64,000 bases of DNA from Ichthyophis bannanicus (taxonomy: Eukaryota > Chordata > Amphibia > Gymnophiona > Ichthyophiidae): positions 1,230,801,312 to 1,230,865,311 of the forward strand of contig CM066031.1 of the NCBI GenBank assembly GCA_033557465.1, written 5' to 3'. Position 1 is the stretch's first letter. Each line of letters starts with the position of its first letter. A program made the position numbers and the translations under genes. Below the pieces are notes generated by a model. That model was not told where the DNA came from. It searched no databases and saw only the letters and a program-made list of their open reading frames with translations. Shown here piece by piece: positions 10,306 to 21,789 of this stretch.

Positions 10306-10469
10306 GAAACTGAGGAGAGCTGTTCAGGAAGGCGGGAAGGCAGTGCGCATGTGCAGTGGGAGGTCCCAAAAGCTTCTATTCTAAGAAGCTGGGGAGCTTT
10401 CCCGCACGGGCTCCGTCGGTACCGACGTACCCATATGTGAGGACTTATTCCTGCTTGTTCCTGGAGATA
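10306..10469 (-). repeat. DIRS copy 1 inverted terminal repeat, right (element 5' side)
   Basis: Inverse complement of 4911-5073, ending in cctggagata. The tip is repeated, inverted, at 5212-5258. The region just inside (10110-10300) is the untranslated leader of the gag frame and contains further GATACCGG/GGTATCG motifs. Confidence 0.9.
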
Positions 10470-10600
10470 CAAGGTTCTTCACCTGTAGCAGGTGCTTTCT
10501 GTGGACAGCAGGATAAGTTCTCACAATCCTATCTCCCCTTGGAGCTGTTCTCTACTTCAGCTTATAACAAGACAGGATGTAAACTCTGCTCAGTGGCAGA
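10470..10600 (+). mobile_element. 3' continuation of the old DIRS, right half of its ICR
   Basis: From caaggttcttcacctgtagc onward the sequence resembles a DIRS terminus (CACCTG..CAGGTG palindrome, then ctgtggacagcaggataag). It is complementary to 4845-4885. It continues to an L2-type tail at about 10605, where the real terminus seems to be lost. Confidence 0.65.
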
Positions 10601-10604
10601 CAGG

Positions 10605-10690
10605 ATATGTCTTTATCTTTATTCATTTCTTTATATACCGCTCACACCGAGGCATTAGGGCGGTTTACAATATAAATTGACTGCAGGAAA
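10605..10690 (-). repeat. L2/SINE-type 3' tail
   Basis: Contains tttatataccgctcacaccg and gcggtttacaatataa, the inverse of the aaaccgc...gcggtatata tail shared with other LINE/SINE ends in the window (34064-34160, 39075-39125, 19710-19740). Only the tail is recognisable. Confidence 0.55.
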
Positions 10691-11206
10691 AAGAAACAAA
10701 ACTCCATTGATGCGACAGGAAAGGGATAGAATAAAAGGTAGAGAAAATGTCCATTCTGCACCCCAGAGAACACCTACGCATGTATCGCAACAAAGGTGAT
10801 GTTATGTTTTCTGAATTCCTAATTTTATGCATGTACACGCAGGCACAAATTTATAAGAGCTGACATGAATATAAATGGGGGAATGTTATAAGGACACACA
10901 TTTTTAGATACTAACAATACACATAAATATCAGTATTTTAGTCTGTTACACATGTATGTGGTTACACATGCATGTAAATGACTTCTTATAAAATACTTAG
11001 CAGCGTGAAAGTATGTGTGTGTTTGCATGGTGCATACATTTCTGGAGAGCATGCACATTAAAGCATCTGGGTGGTGTGCACAAGTACCCACACAGATTCT
11101 ATAAATTTATGCACAAGCATTTGTACCAGCTCTGTAGCTGGTGTAGAGCTCTGCATCTTAAGTTAAGGGGCGATTTCTGAAACAGGCCAGTATTTTGTAA
11201 AGTGCT
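10691..11206. other. Unassigned stretch
   Basis: AT-rich sequence with many alternating purine/pyrimidine words (tgcatgtacacgc, gtgtgtgtttgcatg). No coding signal, RNA gene or known repeat was recognised. Confidence 0.5.
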
Positions 11207-11663
11207 CCACGTTACATCACAGGTCATAAAAAAATCTTCCACTCCAAATGTTTCTTACGTACAACAAAATAATCAAACGATCGAGTGAAATCAGCCTTCT
11301 CTCAAACATTATGCCCTTTCCACTCCAGCATAAACGTCGATGCTGTCAGTGTCAAGGAGTGCCCATTCAAAATGTTTCCAGTGGTTTTGTCTCTACCATT
11401 TGCTCAAAATACCTCCAGCAGTTCCATCTGCTGTGACAGGTGGCAGAGAGATGGAACCACTGGAGGTATTTTGAGCAAGCGGTAGGGAAACAGAACTGCT
11501 GTAAACATTTTGAAAGGGCAATATTTGATGCAGCCAATGCGAAATGCTGACGCATCGGAATTTATGCTGGCGTGAAAGGGCCCACATAAGACGGATTTAT
11601 TTTTTATTGCACTATAGAGACATTTGACGTGGAAGACCTTTTATGACCAGTGATGTACTGTGG
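11207..11663. mobile_element. 457-bp foldback (imperfect palindrome), MITE-like
   Basis: The left arm from ccacgttacatcacaggtca is the inverse of the right arm ending tgaccagtgatgtactgtgg. Pairing continues inward (cttccactccaaatgt with gtggaagac, ctcaaaatacctccagcagt with actggaggtattttgag) to a centre near 11436. The arms meet with almost no spacer, so the whole element could fold into one long hairpin. No coding frame is present. The class of the mobilising transposase is unknown. Confidence 0.7.
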
Positions 11664-13159
11664 GGACAGATAAGCTAAGGATTCAGTCATCCAATAGAGG
11701 CGTCTTTTTCCTTCCCTTCACTGAATGTTTTCAAGCTGTACTACTATATGATAAAGACAAGTGCTTACTTGTTTTAATAAAACAGGCTTAAAATAGGCAC
11801 CTTATAAAACATTTTTACTAGGTGCCCTGTTATAAAATTACCCTAAAAATACTGCTGTACACCCAAGTCCATTATAAAATTACCCCTTTAATTTCTTCTT
11901 GAATCAAAGAGCTGATAAAACAAGTCCACATGATTAAGGGCTACATATTCTATACTCCAGATAGCACATTAAAAAGCACAGATGATGTACGTACAGCGGG
12001 AGGTATCGAAGGTTCTAGGTGACGTCCAAGAAATGAAAGAAGACGTCTCCAGATAAGTCCACTTCCCAGAAACATAATTCCAGTGACCAGCCAAAATGCT
12101 CTGGGGTCCTAGTTGGAAAGAAGATAGTCATGGGTAGTAAAGCATTTTTCAGCATTACATAGCATCCTGCCTGTACAGAACACTGCCTTGTGAAATGATT
12201 GTGAATGGACCTTTAGAGCACCACAATCTTTGGACCCCTTAACTCCAGAAAAGCTGTTTCACGTCCATTTTATAGCTGTTAAAGTTAGAGGTAGACATTG
12301 TGAGAGGCAGTCACTTAAATCACGATCAGAATCCTATAAGCTGCTTGGTAGACATTCTGTACCTCATTAAGAAACATTTTTACTGGATTGGTGGATTATA
12401 AATAAAAATATAGGAGTTTCTAAACAAAGGAAGTACAAGAGCATGTGATTAGCAAAAGCAGATAATCCAGCTACAGTGCTCTTTAAGACAGCAGCTCCAA
12501 ACTGTGGATCATGTCCGCAAATGGGGTAGCAAAATCCTCATTTGGGAGTCACAAGCACATTTGCATATGAAAAGGCACATTAAGTCAGCACCACGTAGCC
12601 AGGAAGCACACACAGCCTGCACTTTTCTAAATGCCTTGTGTCTATAGAATGCAGGTCACAGAGCCAGATCCTTTCTGAACCCTCTTCCCCCCTCCCTGTG
12701 TGTCTGCTACTAGCAAGAAGCTCAGAAGAACAAGGTGGTAACTCTGCTCATTGTTGCCAGCATAGACCTACTCTCACTCCTTTCACCAGTCAATCACCGT
12801 CAGCTCTGGAAATTCCTACTGCCAATCACAGCCACCAATCTGGGCCTCTCTGCCATCGATCATGTCGCTCCCCTACCACCAAAGTCACCATCACAAAGCT
12901 CATCTGCAGCCAATCATCATCATAACCAGCTCAGATCTTCTCTCTCACCTCCTCCATGATCATTCTCAACCCAGGGACATGGTCTGAAGCACCCTTATTT
13001 TTTACATCCTTCTGCCAGTTCTGATCAGCTGTATTGAAAAGGGGACCAGCAGAGGAGGGGAGGGAAGCTGAGAGAGTCGGGGCAAACCAGGGCAGGGAGA
13101 GAGAGCAACAGGTAGGGGGAATTTATAAGTGAATGAGTCTTGAAGGGGGGAGAGGGTTG
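11664..13159. other. Unassigned stretch
   Basis: About 1.5 kb without a recognisable gene. It includes AT-rich words repeated locally (ttataaaattaccc at about 11832 and 11875) and a C/T-rich section at 12640-12960. Nothing supports a coding region. Confidence 0.5.
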
Positions 13160-13290
13160 TGATGGGGTAAGACTGGTTCAAACTCAGATTGTTAAGTCTT
13201 CTGGGGACAGGGACATACAAACTGTATCTGAATGTAACTTGCCTTCAGCTACTACTGAAAAGGTGTAAGCTAAATCCAAATCCCACTGAT
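13160..13290 (+). repeat. L2-like LINE/SINE 3' tail
   Basis: ttgttaagtcttctggggac, agggacatac and aatgtaacttgccttcagct followed by aaaaggtgtaagctaaatcc resemble the gtaagct..gggacag and aactt-gcctt tails of L2-mobilised repeats. A related tail is at 15150-15215. Confidence 0.5.
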
Positions 13291-13479
13291 ACAGAAGGAA
13301 TTAGTAAGGGGTGAAAATTCAGTCTTCTGTGATGAAAGAGTAGGGAGGAGAGTGGGAGGCTGGAGATAGTGAACTCTGAAGGTGAGCTGCTGCTGGTAGG
13401 ATATTCTCTTTGGGCATTATGGGTAAGGCCTTGCATTGGATAAAATAGTTTCTTGCAGATCATTCATTTAGAATCTTTG

Positions 13480-13690
13480 TTGGAGGAGTATGGTCTGATA
13501 TTAAAGCACTGAAATGAAGAGTTCCTCAGGGTTCCCCATTATCTCCTCTGTTATTTAATATTTTATTTAACAACTTCTACGGGAAATAATATATTACTTT
13601 GATAATAGTAGTTTTGCTCATATGGATGATTTGTAATTGCTTGGGCCTCTGAAAGCAGATCCAAAGCAAGCTATTCAAAATCTGAAGGTG
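13480..13690 (+). pseudogene. LINE (L2-type) RT fragment
   Basis: gttcctcagggttccccatt codes VPQGSPL, and the next bases code SPLLFNILF, the RT block before the catalytic box. The following gctcatatggatgatttgta aligns with the Y/F-x-DD region (HMDDL). Stops are frequent. The fragment ends where a DIRS terminus begins. Confidence 0.6.
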
Positions 13691-14077
13691 ATATTTTACT
13701 TACCAGATAATGTCCTTTTCTTGAGTCCTGCTAGACCAGTCCAGACAAGTGGGTTGTGCTCCCCTACCAGAAGACTGAAATGAAATGCCTAGGTTTCAAT
13801 GACATCACTCCCATGCCGCTATCAGCCTGAGCCCCTAGAGGGCACCCCGGTATTCATCCCAAAGCATATGGGAAAGCATGACAAACCTCACACAACCTCA
13901 ATGTGGGCAACAATGATGAGCTCAACAGTTGAGAAACCATGTAGAAAACTATGTATATGAGGAATGGATCAGAAGGCTGTCAATAGGAAATGAACCTGCA
14001 GAGCCAAGTAGGAAAAAACCTAGTAGACCAAGGTACCGCTGCAGAATAATAGGCCAAACACAATTCCAGGGGTGGGT

Positions 14078-14165
14078 CCTGGACTGGTCTAGCAGGACTC
14101 AAGGAAAGGACATTATCTGGTAAGTAAAATGTCACCTTTCATAGTGTCCTGCTAGACCAGTGGGA
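14078..14165. repeat. ICR of DIRS lineage D
   Basis: tggtctagcaggactcaagg, then aaaggacattatctggtaag is the inverse of 13695-13750. The second half (tagtgtcctgctagaccagt) would be the inverse of the lost right terminus. The arrangement matches the ICR of the better copies. Confidence 0.7.
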
Positions 14166-15149
14166 TGTAACAAAGCTATGCCCCCACTGGGCAGGGAGAA
14201 GACACAGCAACTTGCAAAACCTTGAAGCCAAATGCCGCGTTCACCCGAGAATGGATGTCCAAGCTGTAATGCTTCACAAAAAGTGGAAGATGATGCTCAA
14301 AGAGTCACCCAACAAATGTCTGAAGGGGCTACCGAGCTACGCTACGTCCCTGAGGATGCTGACGTCCAAGAAGAATGGGCGTGCAAACCCTCCGGAGCCA
14401 GCTGGCTCCGCAATAGATACACTGAAGCAAATGCCTCCATGACAAAACATCCAAAGATAAACTCGGCTGTCACAACTCCCTCATGTGAGCCAGCAAACAG
14501 CACAAAAGATGACCAGACTTACGAAAAGAAGCCGTAATCTTCAAGTCCCGAAGAAACACCCTCTGGACATCCACAAGGCAAAGACCCTTATCTTTCCCTC
14601 TATACTGCTCCTCAGAGAAGAAGGGAAAGCAAACCACCTGGTTCACATGAAAGAGAGATATCACCTTGGGCACAAGCCAAATGAAAACAGCCTGCTCTTA
14701 AAAGGACAGATATGGATTCTAGCAAGACAGCACCTACTGCTCAGAAATACGCCTTGCCAAACAAATCATGACCAAGAAAACAGTCTTGAGAATCACACCC
14801 TTCAGAGCAGCACGCTTCAGAGGCTCAAAGGGCTCCAACACCAGGATCCTGAGCACCAGACAGAAATCCCAGGAAGGGACAAATGGACAGAGGGAAGGAT
14901 GCAGATGCTAAACCCCTTAAAGAAAACATGAAACATCCGGGTACAAGGCTGAAGACATTCCAGCCACCGGACCAATGAAACAGGACAAGGCTGCCACTCA
15001 GACTTTCAGGGAGGTAAGGGAAACCTCCCCCCCCCCCCCCCCTTTTTCAGACCTTCCTGCAGAAGCCCAACAGAGCCAGCACCTTGACAGACTTAGGAAT
15101 AAGTTGTTATGTACAACTTCCATGTTCCAAGAGGTAATAACTACTATGC

Positions 15150-15215
15150 CAGAATGTAACTTGCCTTGAAATGCTACTGGAAAGGCATGAGCTAAATATT
15201 AATAAATAAATACCA
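15150..15215 (+). repeat. L2-like 3' tail with ATAAATA end
   Basis: aatgtaacttgccttgaaat, then ggcatgagctaaatattaat and aataaataaata closely resembles the tail at 13225-13275. It marks a small retroposed repeat inside DIRS D. Confidence 0.5.
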
Positions 15216-18200
15216 GGCTGCACGCATGCCAGGCAGGTAGAACCCCTCCGGAAACTACTGCAGGAGAATAGCACTTACGCGACAGCCGATTCCCTTCAAG
15301 AGCCAATCAGTAAGCAAGAAGGGAGCCGGATCATCAAGGACAAACTGCCTCTAATGCAACCGGCCCCGAAATGGGGCAGATAAAGAAGAGGAACCTGCAG
15401 GAACTGCATCAGATTCCATAACCACACTCTCCTCGTCCAGCCCAGCACCATCAGTACAGTCCAGTCTGGATGGTATTTCATGCGCTGAAACACATGCCCC
15501 AATAGCAGTCATGGAGGAAGCACATACAGCAGGCATTGCTGTGGCCAGGACTGAACAAAGATGGCAAGCCCTTGGATCCAGTTTCCATGTGATGAGTGAA
15601 GCAATGGCATACTTGAGAATGAAGCGGGATGCCTTCAATTCCATCCCAGTGCGACTCCAATGGCGGAGAAGCATCTAAAATGCCTTCCGACTCAATGCCC
15701 ACTCCCTGGGATAGAGAGATTTATGATGGGAAAAGGCCACTTCCACATTGACCACCACGGCAATGTTTCAAACCGATAGATCAGGCTCATCTCTGCTCAG
15801 ATGAACCAGAGAATCATCCCCTGTGCCTCTCCTGCACAGTTTGTGCTGCCTTGATGACTGACAGATGCCACAGACGTGGCATTGCCCTTGACCACTCGCA
15901 CCAACATGCTCTTGACCAAGGGCAGGAAAAAGCAGGAGACACAGTTAGATAACCCTTGCTTTGAGATGGCTGATGGACCACACCTGCATGAGGCTCCAAC
16001 AGCCCTGGGCAGCTCAGTCTGGACAAGGGCTTCCCCGCTCATAAGATAGGTGCCCAACTTTATAAGAATCCACAAGTGACATCCAGCGGCATGCCCTCCA
16101 TTGGATAACATGGACATAGGCGCAGCTGCCACCTCAAGCTGGCTCTCACTCCTGGCTGGAGTGGGAGCCTGAGCTCAAGTTCCGGTCAGAAGGGCCACCA
16201 GAGCAGCCTCATATGAGCATGCCCATGACACCAAATGATTGCCACTGCCATCAAGCCAATAAAGCTGGGGATAATCCCAAACCCTGGGAGCCTGTTGAGA
16301 ACCGAGGAGTGCAAGTCGTTCCAACCATGTCTGCCCTCTTTCCTCTGGTAGGACAACTCTGCCTGCTTGAACATCGAACCACGATCCCAGGAAACCCAGG
16401 GTTTAGGGAGGGGGCAATAGATGCTTTCCCTGATTAACCACTCAGCTGAGGCCTTCCAAAAGGGTACCACTCAGGCCGGAGGCATCTCAGGCTTCGACAG
16501 AGAACAGGCTCAGATAAGCCAGTCATCCGGTAATGGGTGTACATATAGTCCTTAGCACCACAGTGCAGCAGCCACCACCACCATGACCCTAGAGAGCATC
16601 CTTAGGGCAGGGGAGAGGTCGAAGGTAGGGCGACAAACTGAAGGCATGAGCCAAACATGGCAAAATGCAGATATCTCTGCTGATCCTCCCGGATTGGGAT
16701 ATAAACACAAGATTCAGCCAAAATCAGAGAAGCTAGAAACTTTTTGTTTAAGTCAGAGGCTGGTCTTGAACCAGTGATCTTTGGATTAGAAGGCATGCAA
16801 CTTGCAGAAGAGCAATCACATCTCAGTAGCTAGAAACTCCCTCCCATTGGAGCATAGCCAAAATCACCAATCTCAGAATTGCCATTCAGAAGCAACACAT
16901 GCAAAGGAGCATTGACCACCCAGACACCATGGACCGGAAGGAGCCATCCTTTTTTGGCATCCCAGCTGTCCTTGCCCCTTTCGGCTGGGACCCTGGCACC
17001 ACTGCCTGTAGGCACACAGTAACTTACCCTACGCAGCCCATGAGGTGGCAGTCATGTCCGCCAATGCAACTGGAGAGATGACAAATGCTTCCAGGATCGG
17101 CTGCTTGCAATTCAGGACATAGCTGCTCTGAATGGTGTCTAGCACTCATCTATCCTTGGTCACATGCAGAAATGGGCCCCAAAACTTACGAAGTGAGGAA
17201 CAGGAGAAACCCCCTCTGGAGGGGACTGAGCCTCCGGGCCCATGAGCCCTATCGAAAGGACTAATTATGGAATTACAATACAGAAGTGGAGAAGAGGAGC
17301 TTTCCAGGATGAAATGCCAGGAGTCACAAGACCTCCGGAAATTAGTCCAGCATGTTCACACTAGACATACGGAGGCCAAGGAGGGAAGGACGCTTCTTGT
17401 TTCCCAGGCTCTTTCGGTCTGGAAGGTGAGAAGACTCTGCCTTGGCCAAGTCCTTCACCAACTTCTCTAATCAGCCCCACAAGGGAGACTATCCTTAAGG
17501 CCAGTTGAGTTAACTGTGCTCTGGAGGACATATTCACTGCCCACTGGCAAATCCATGATCAATGTCGCATCACCGCCGACGGGATATCCCTAACTACCAG
17601 CAAGCTGGAATATATATGGCATCAGAGCATCATCCAGTGGGAGAGACTGAATCCACAGAAAAAGAGCCTGCACACACAGCCAACAGGAGAAAGTTGCCAC
17701 TGTGAAATGGCTCTTTAGTAAAGGGTCCACCTATCTATCCATAATGCCCTTCAAAGCCAAGCCGACTTCCACAGAAGTGGAGGCCAACTGCGTGAACGCA
17801 GTGACATCCGCCTTCATATTGGACAGGCTGGATCAAGCGATGCACTCCCCCTTGAGGGAGGACTCGCATCCCTTAACATACCTGTATCTCCCAGGCAAGA
17901 GATTGGTCAGGATCTGTTCCAACCGGAACATATTCTGGATTGTCTGTCATAAATATCTGCACTGCCTGTAGAAGCAGGGAACCTGGGGCCCCTGCTCCAC
18001 TGCATACCAGGTAGAGGAAAAAATCAAACAATCAAAGCCGCCAGGTCTCCCTTCTGGGACAGACGGAAAACATCAGCCTCCACGTGAACCTCCAACAGAG
18101 GAAACATTCATGCCCTTCATTTTGTTTTTTGCATCAGACTGCTCAGCCGAGATTCCAAGACCAGCATCAAGTCTTGGACAGACCCCAGCTGACCCACAAA

Positions 18201-19060
18201 TCCAGGAGGCAACCTCTGTTTGGGTCACTTAGGAAGCATTTAAGCCAGGCTTCTATATTCCATCCATCCCTCATGTGACTGAGCTCGAGGGTATCCAAGG
18301 GCTGCAGGGTCTGAGTTTCTGCGCTAATGACTAGGCTTGCCAAAGAGGAAAAAACTCCAGGGGAGGACAACCCAGATTCTGGGAGCTCCCCATCCTGAGA
18401 AAGATCCCCAACACAGGGATACAGCTGGAGCAGAGCACTCAGAAGGGGAGCAGCCAGCGGCATGGACAATGGAACAACTCAAGGCCAGCCTAGGATTCCT
18501 ACCCACAGTGACATCAATCACCTCCAAACTTGAGGCAGAAAATGCCGGGCCAACCAAGTCTCTTCATTGGGAGAACGACGATAGGCCTCCCAGTGAAACA
18601 TTTTAGGCTGCCACTCAGGATGAATCTAGTGAGAAGGCTCTTTGTTTGCCACAGGTCAAACAACACTGCCTGGAAGAAGACAGAAGAGTTAAGACAAGGC
18701 AAACATTTGCGCGCGCTAAGGCTAACTGGGCACAAAGGCGTGTGCTAACGGAGCATGTATTACAAGCCACTTGGACAGGAACATGCGATTTAGCTGCTCA
18801 GGCAGAATGCACACTGGGACCACGGGCGCAAACACAAAAATCATTACTAGAAAACATTAATAGCTTGTGTTGGAAAATGGCAAGAAGCGCCGATACAGAG
18901 TCAACAGTCACCTGCGGCCCACCCCGACTGTCCCTTAACGGACAAGAGTGGGAGCCCCCGACAAGGACAATGACTAAGTCAAGCCGTGGTACTCACCATC
19001 TGGCAAGACAAATTGTGCCAGGCTCAGTACTACTCCCCAGCCGCTGTCTCTTTCTGTCAC

Positions 19061-19342
19061 ATGCTTGCATAATAGGCTAACAGCCACATACCTCTGAGGT
19101 GCCTTCAAGTCTTTGAGGAGAGCAAAGGGGACAACGGAGGAGAGAGGTGGCTTTGAGGTTGTGTGAGGCTGCTGAACCCTTCCAAATCCTTCCAGTTTTC
19201 TGGCTGCTCAACAGGCCCTTAACATAAGAGCGTGAAATTGAACAAATTTTCCCTCCTCCTTTGGCTACCAAAAATGCCATAGTCTAGTGAAGCCTCCCAC
19301 GTTGTGCTCAAGTGAGAGTGTCACTCTCAAGATGGTCATTCA
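19061..19342. other. Unassigned stretch
   Basis: Nothing recognisable between the decayed DIRS D and the next DIRS remnant. Confidence 0.45.
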
Positions 19343-20035
19343 CAGGTGATCTCCAGGAACAGAAGGAATTTAATCTTCACATATGTGTGACGCCGGTACT
19401 GATGGAGCCCATGCAGGAACTCCATTGGTACCGGAAAGCTTTTGGGAGCACTGCACCACGCCTGCTTGACTGCCTTCCCATCTCCCTCTCTTCAGTCGAG
19501 TTTATAGCTGAGAAAAGAGTAAATGAAGTGGAGTGGAGTGGAGGAGTAGCCTAATGGTTAGAAGACTGGTTTGGGAACCAAGAGACCAGGGTTCGATTCC
19601 CACTAGCACTCCTTGTGGCCTTGGGCAAGTCATTGCCTCAGAAAAATCCAAGTTTTCAATGTCCCTGTTTAATGTACATTACCAAGTTTAAGTTACAATG
19701 TAAACTGCTTTGACTAAAATGATAAAGCGGTATAAAAAACCTGTTAAATAAATAAATGAAACCCTATAACTCCTAGGAGTGGGGGTTGTGAAGACTAAAT
19801 TCCTGCGGCTCCCGGAGATCAGCTGTTAAAGGTGAGTAACTACATTGTCTTCTGGAACAAGCTCCCAGATGACATTACCTCAGAACCAGTAGAAGTTCAC
19901 CTCGGAGTAGGCAGAGATCATGGTTCCCACATGGATTTCTGGTATCTTTAAAGTCCAGGACAGAGGATAGGAGTTGCATCTAAGTCTGTAAGAGGTGCCT
20001 GAGTACAGCCTGACTAAACATGTTGTTTTTGTATA
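19343..20035 (-). mobile_element. 3'-end remnant of a DIRS of the copy 1/2 lineage
   Basis: The left terminus (cacaggtgatctccaggaac, then cttcacatatgtgtgacgcc), the ICR (19785-19862: gaagactaaattcctgcggc ... agctgttaaaggtgagtaac ... cttctggaacaagc) and the tail of the recombinase gene (19965-20020, like ggagttg..ggtg..gaacagcctgac of copy 1) are all visible but diverged. Everything further 5' is missing. A SINE at 19528-19752 splits the terminus from the ICR. Confidence 0.75.
19528..19752 (+). repeat. tRNA-derived SINE with L2-like tail
   Basis: The head has RNA polymerase III promoter boxes: A box tagcctaatgg (19547-19557) and B box ggttcgattcc (19590-19600). A MIR/CORE-like middle follows (ccttgggcaagtcattgcct), then a 3' tail (gtaaactgctttgactaaaa, taaagcggtataaaaaa) ending in TAAATAAATAAA. 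The 8-bp repeat taaatgaa flanks it (19520-19527 and 19753-19760), consistent with a target duplication. This is a retroposed repeat, not a functional tRNA gene. Confidence 0.85.
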
Positions 20036-20039
20036 TATA

Positions 20040-20440
20040 GATGTTTGCTGGCTGCTAAGTCCCCTCCCCCCTGAGGAAGAGACTGGTGTCGCGAAACGCT
20101 TGTAAGCGCTGGACTCAAGGCGTCGGATATGGAGTGCCAAGATAATGTTTGAAATGATGGCGAAGATAAGTTGATTTATCAAGCTCTCCTACTTTATTGG
20201 TGGGGAATATGTTGCACGTGAGGTCGCTGATGTGAAAAGGGCTATTTGTGAGAGTGTTTGTGACTGAAGTATATATTGTCACGGAAAACACTTACCCAAG
20301 ATTACTGAGACCTCAGTGTGCATGTGATTGTAGTTGTTTTCAACTGGAAAGTATTGAAGACCCGCTTAATTTAAGATAATTTTGTTATAGTTGAGTGTTT
20401 TTTATAGTTTTAGTAATTTACACTCTAATAGTGACCATAG
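20040..20440 (+). mobile_element. Penelope-like fragment with hammerhead-like core (tentative)
   Basis: cCTGAGGAAGAGACTGGTG, then TCGCGAAACGCTTG fits the hammerhead layout CUGANGA - helix II - GAAA (core at 20071-20077 and 20093-20097). A helix II GAC/GTC is possible. Penelope-like retroelements are known to carry such ribozymes. The downstream order (aaggcgtcgg, then a tail ending ttttttatagttttagtaat) parallels the element at 52020-52377 (aaggcgttgg ... ttttatagtgttgttagtt). No reverse transcriptase is present. Confidence 0.45.
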
Positions 20441-21392
20441 TATTTTTGTCCCTCTGAGTTTCAGCACAATGTCCTTGAGCTCCCGCCTTTTCTGTAGCAT
20501 GTAAAGAGCCAAGTGAGCATCTTGGTTTTGTACGTCTCCCAAGTTAGAGCCCCAAGATCTAAATATTTGATGTAATTTTTTCCTTCAAACTTGAATCATG
20601 AAACCAGGTCACAATGTTTCATGACAAATGCTTGCATGGGGATCCAAGTGCTCTATTAATTTTAATATCAAAATCTCCCACTTGCTCTTTGGCCACTGTA
20701 AATATGGCTTTAGATATCCATCTCACCACCTTTCAACAGTCCATAAAATTCTGCTCTCTTAAAGAGACCCCTAAATCTTAGATTCTGCCAGCATGAGATG
20801 TTTCTAAGTCCTTCACCATGTTAAACAGCCCTTACTTCTGGCACTCCACTGTGCCCATCTGCTGCTCCAATGACTTGGGGGCTCTCCTTGCTCTTTCACA
20901 TGTTAAACCTTCTCCAGCCTTTTCTTTATATCATTTCCTCAGCACACAGTTCCTCCATCTTTCCAATGTTTTCCTCTGTGACTCCTCAAATGTCCCGCTG
21001 GCAGTTTTTAAACCATCCGCAGACCTCCTCAAAGTCAGCATTGCTCCACCTGCGCTGCTCATCTGTGTTCTGCACGCCATTTTCACTTCCAGGGCACCCA
21101 TGCCATCATCACCCTCCTGCTCATGCATGTATATTCAGTCTGGCATGCTGTCTACACTGCCCCAGTTAACTACTTTCTCCAGAGTAAGCAAATTCTTTTA
21201 AATCTAACACTTTCTTTTCACTGTCTGAACTCTTTCTTGCGTTAATTGCAATAGCTTTAGGAGCATATGGTTGCTGTTGCTACTTGAGAGAGTTTGGCAG
21301 AGCCTCAGGCTTAAGCAGCCATACTAGTTGGTGATGTCACTTTCTCTTCCAGTTAGACCAACTCTGAAAAAAAATAGAGATAGGAGCCCTTT
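20441..21392. other. Unassigned stretch
   Basis: No coding frame with a recognisable product and no known repeat was identified. The open frames at 20818-21201 are C/T-rich and show no protein family signal. Confidence 0.45.
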
Positions 21393-21789
21393 CAGGCTGG
21401 TAAATTTTTTTTTTTTAATTTAAATTTTTATTAATTTTTCCAATAAGCCAATTACAACAAGCAAGGTACTCCATATTGCATTCAGCACAAAACATCAACC
21501 AATGAACTATAACCTTTACCCTCAAACTTGCCCATTTCCATTTCTCCTCCCTCCCCTTCCCTGTAACCCTCCCCTCATCACCTCCCACCTAGACTTATCC
21601 CCCTCTTCCCTCCTTCCCTCTCTCCCCCTCCCTTCCTCTTCCCCTCATCTCTAGACTCTGCCCCCCTCCCCTTACCCCTACCCCTCCCTACCTCCATCTC
21701 CTCCTAACGCTTCCACTCCTATCCCTAGCATATACCTAAACCCCCTAACTTACCCCAACTCCTCTCCTTCCCTCTTCCCCATCTCCATC

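Larger units (their letters stand above)
4886..10469 (-). mobile_element. Nearly intact DIRS retrotransposon (copy 1)
   Basis: A 5.6-kb minus-strand element with every DIRS feature: inverted terminal repeats (4911-5073 and 10306-10469), an internal complementary region near the 3' end (5155-5258), a gag with a zinc-finger-like N-terminus, RT, RNase H and a tyrosine recombinase. It lacks integrase and LTRs. The element lies inside the internal complementary region of an older DIRS. Only one clear lesion is visible, a single-T loss at about 7247 that moves RNase H out of the RT frame. Gag-RT and the recombinase are open. Copy 2 (53404-59076) is closely similar throughout. Confidence 0.93.
13684..19060 (-). 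mobile_element. Decayed DIRS-like element of a separate lineage (D)
   Basis: Left terminus at about 13684 (gaaggtgatattttacttac, then ccttttcttgagtcctgcta) and an ICR at 14078-14165 that is its inverse. Decayed minus-strand coding follows: recombinase (MPKVISLFHVNQVVCFP near 14670), RT thumb (AHMRLLWWPF, about 16190), RT box (PLPDDWLI at about 16500-16530) and RT fingers (SCVYIPIREDQQRYLHF, about 16700). The stretch 17000-18600 sits where gag should be but I cannot verify it residue by residue. The right terminus, expected to carry ctggtctagcaggacac, was not found. A 14-C run lies at about 15029, and an L2-type tail at 15150-15215 marks a later insertion. Confidence 0.65.

Noticed and set aside
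4886..10469. An LTR retrotransposon or integrating phage-like island
   Set aside because: Terminal repeats are inverted, an ICR is present, there is no DDE integrase, and the recombinase sits with RT/RNase H, which defines DIRS.
14212..14931. Plus-strand open frames of 76-148 codons
   Set aside because: They run antisense to decayed DIRS recombinase sequence and match no family.
15200..19060. A host gene in the Ser/Pro-rich frames here
   Set aside because: Short frames on both strands lack splice-linked conserved segments, and RT traces at 16190-16800 show DIRS origin for the surrounding DNA.
19547..19600. A tRNA gene, from perfect A and B boxes
   Set aside because: The boxes belong to a SINE head. 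The sequence continues into a CORE-like middle and a LINE-type tail with target duplications, and a second copy lies at 60387.
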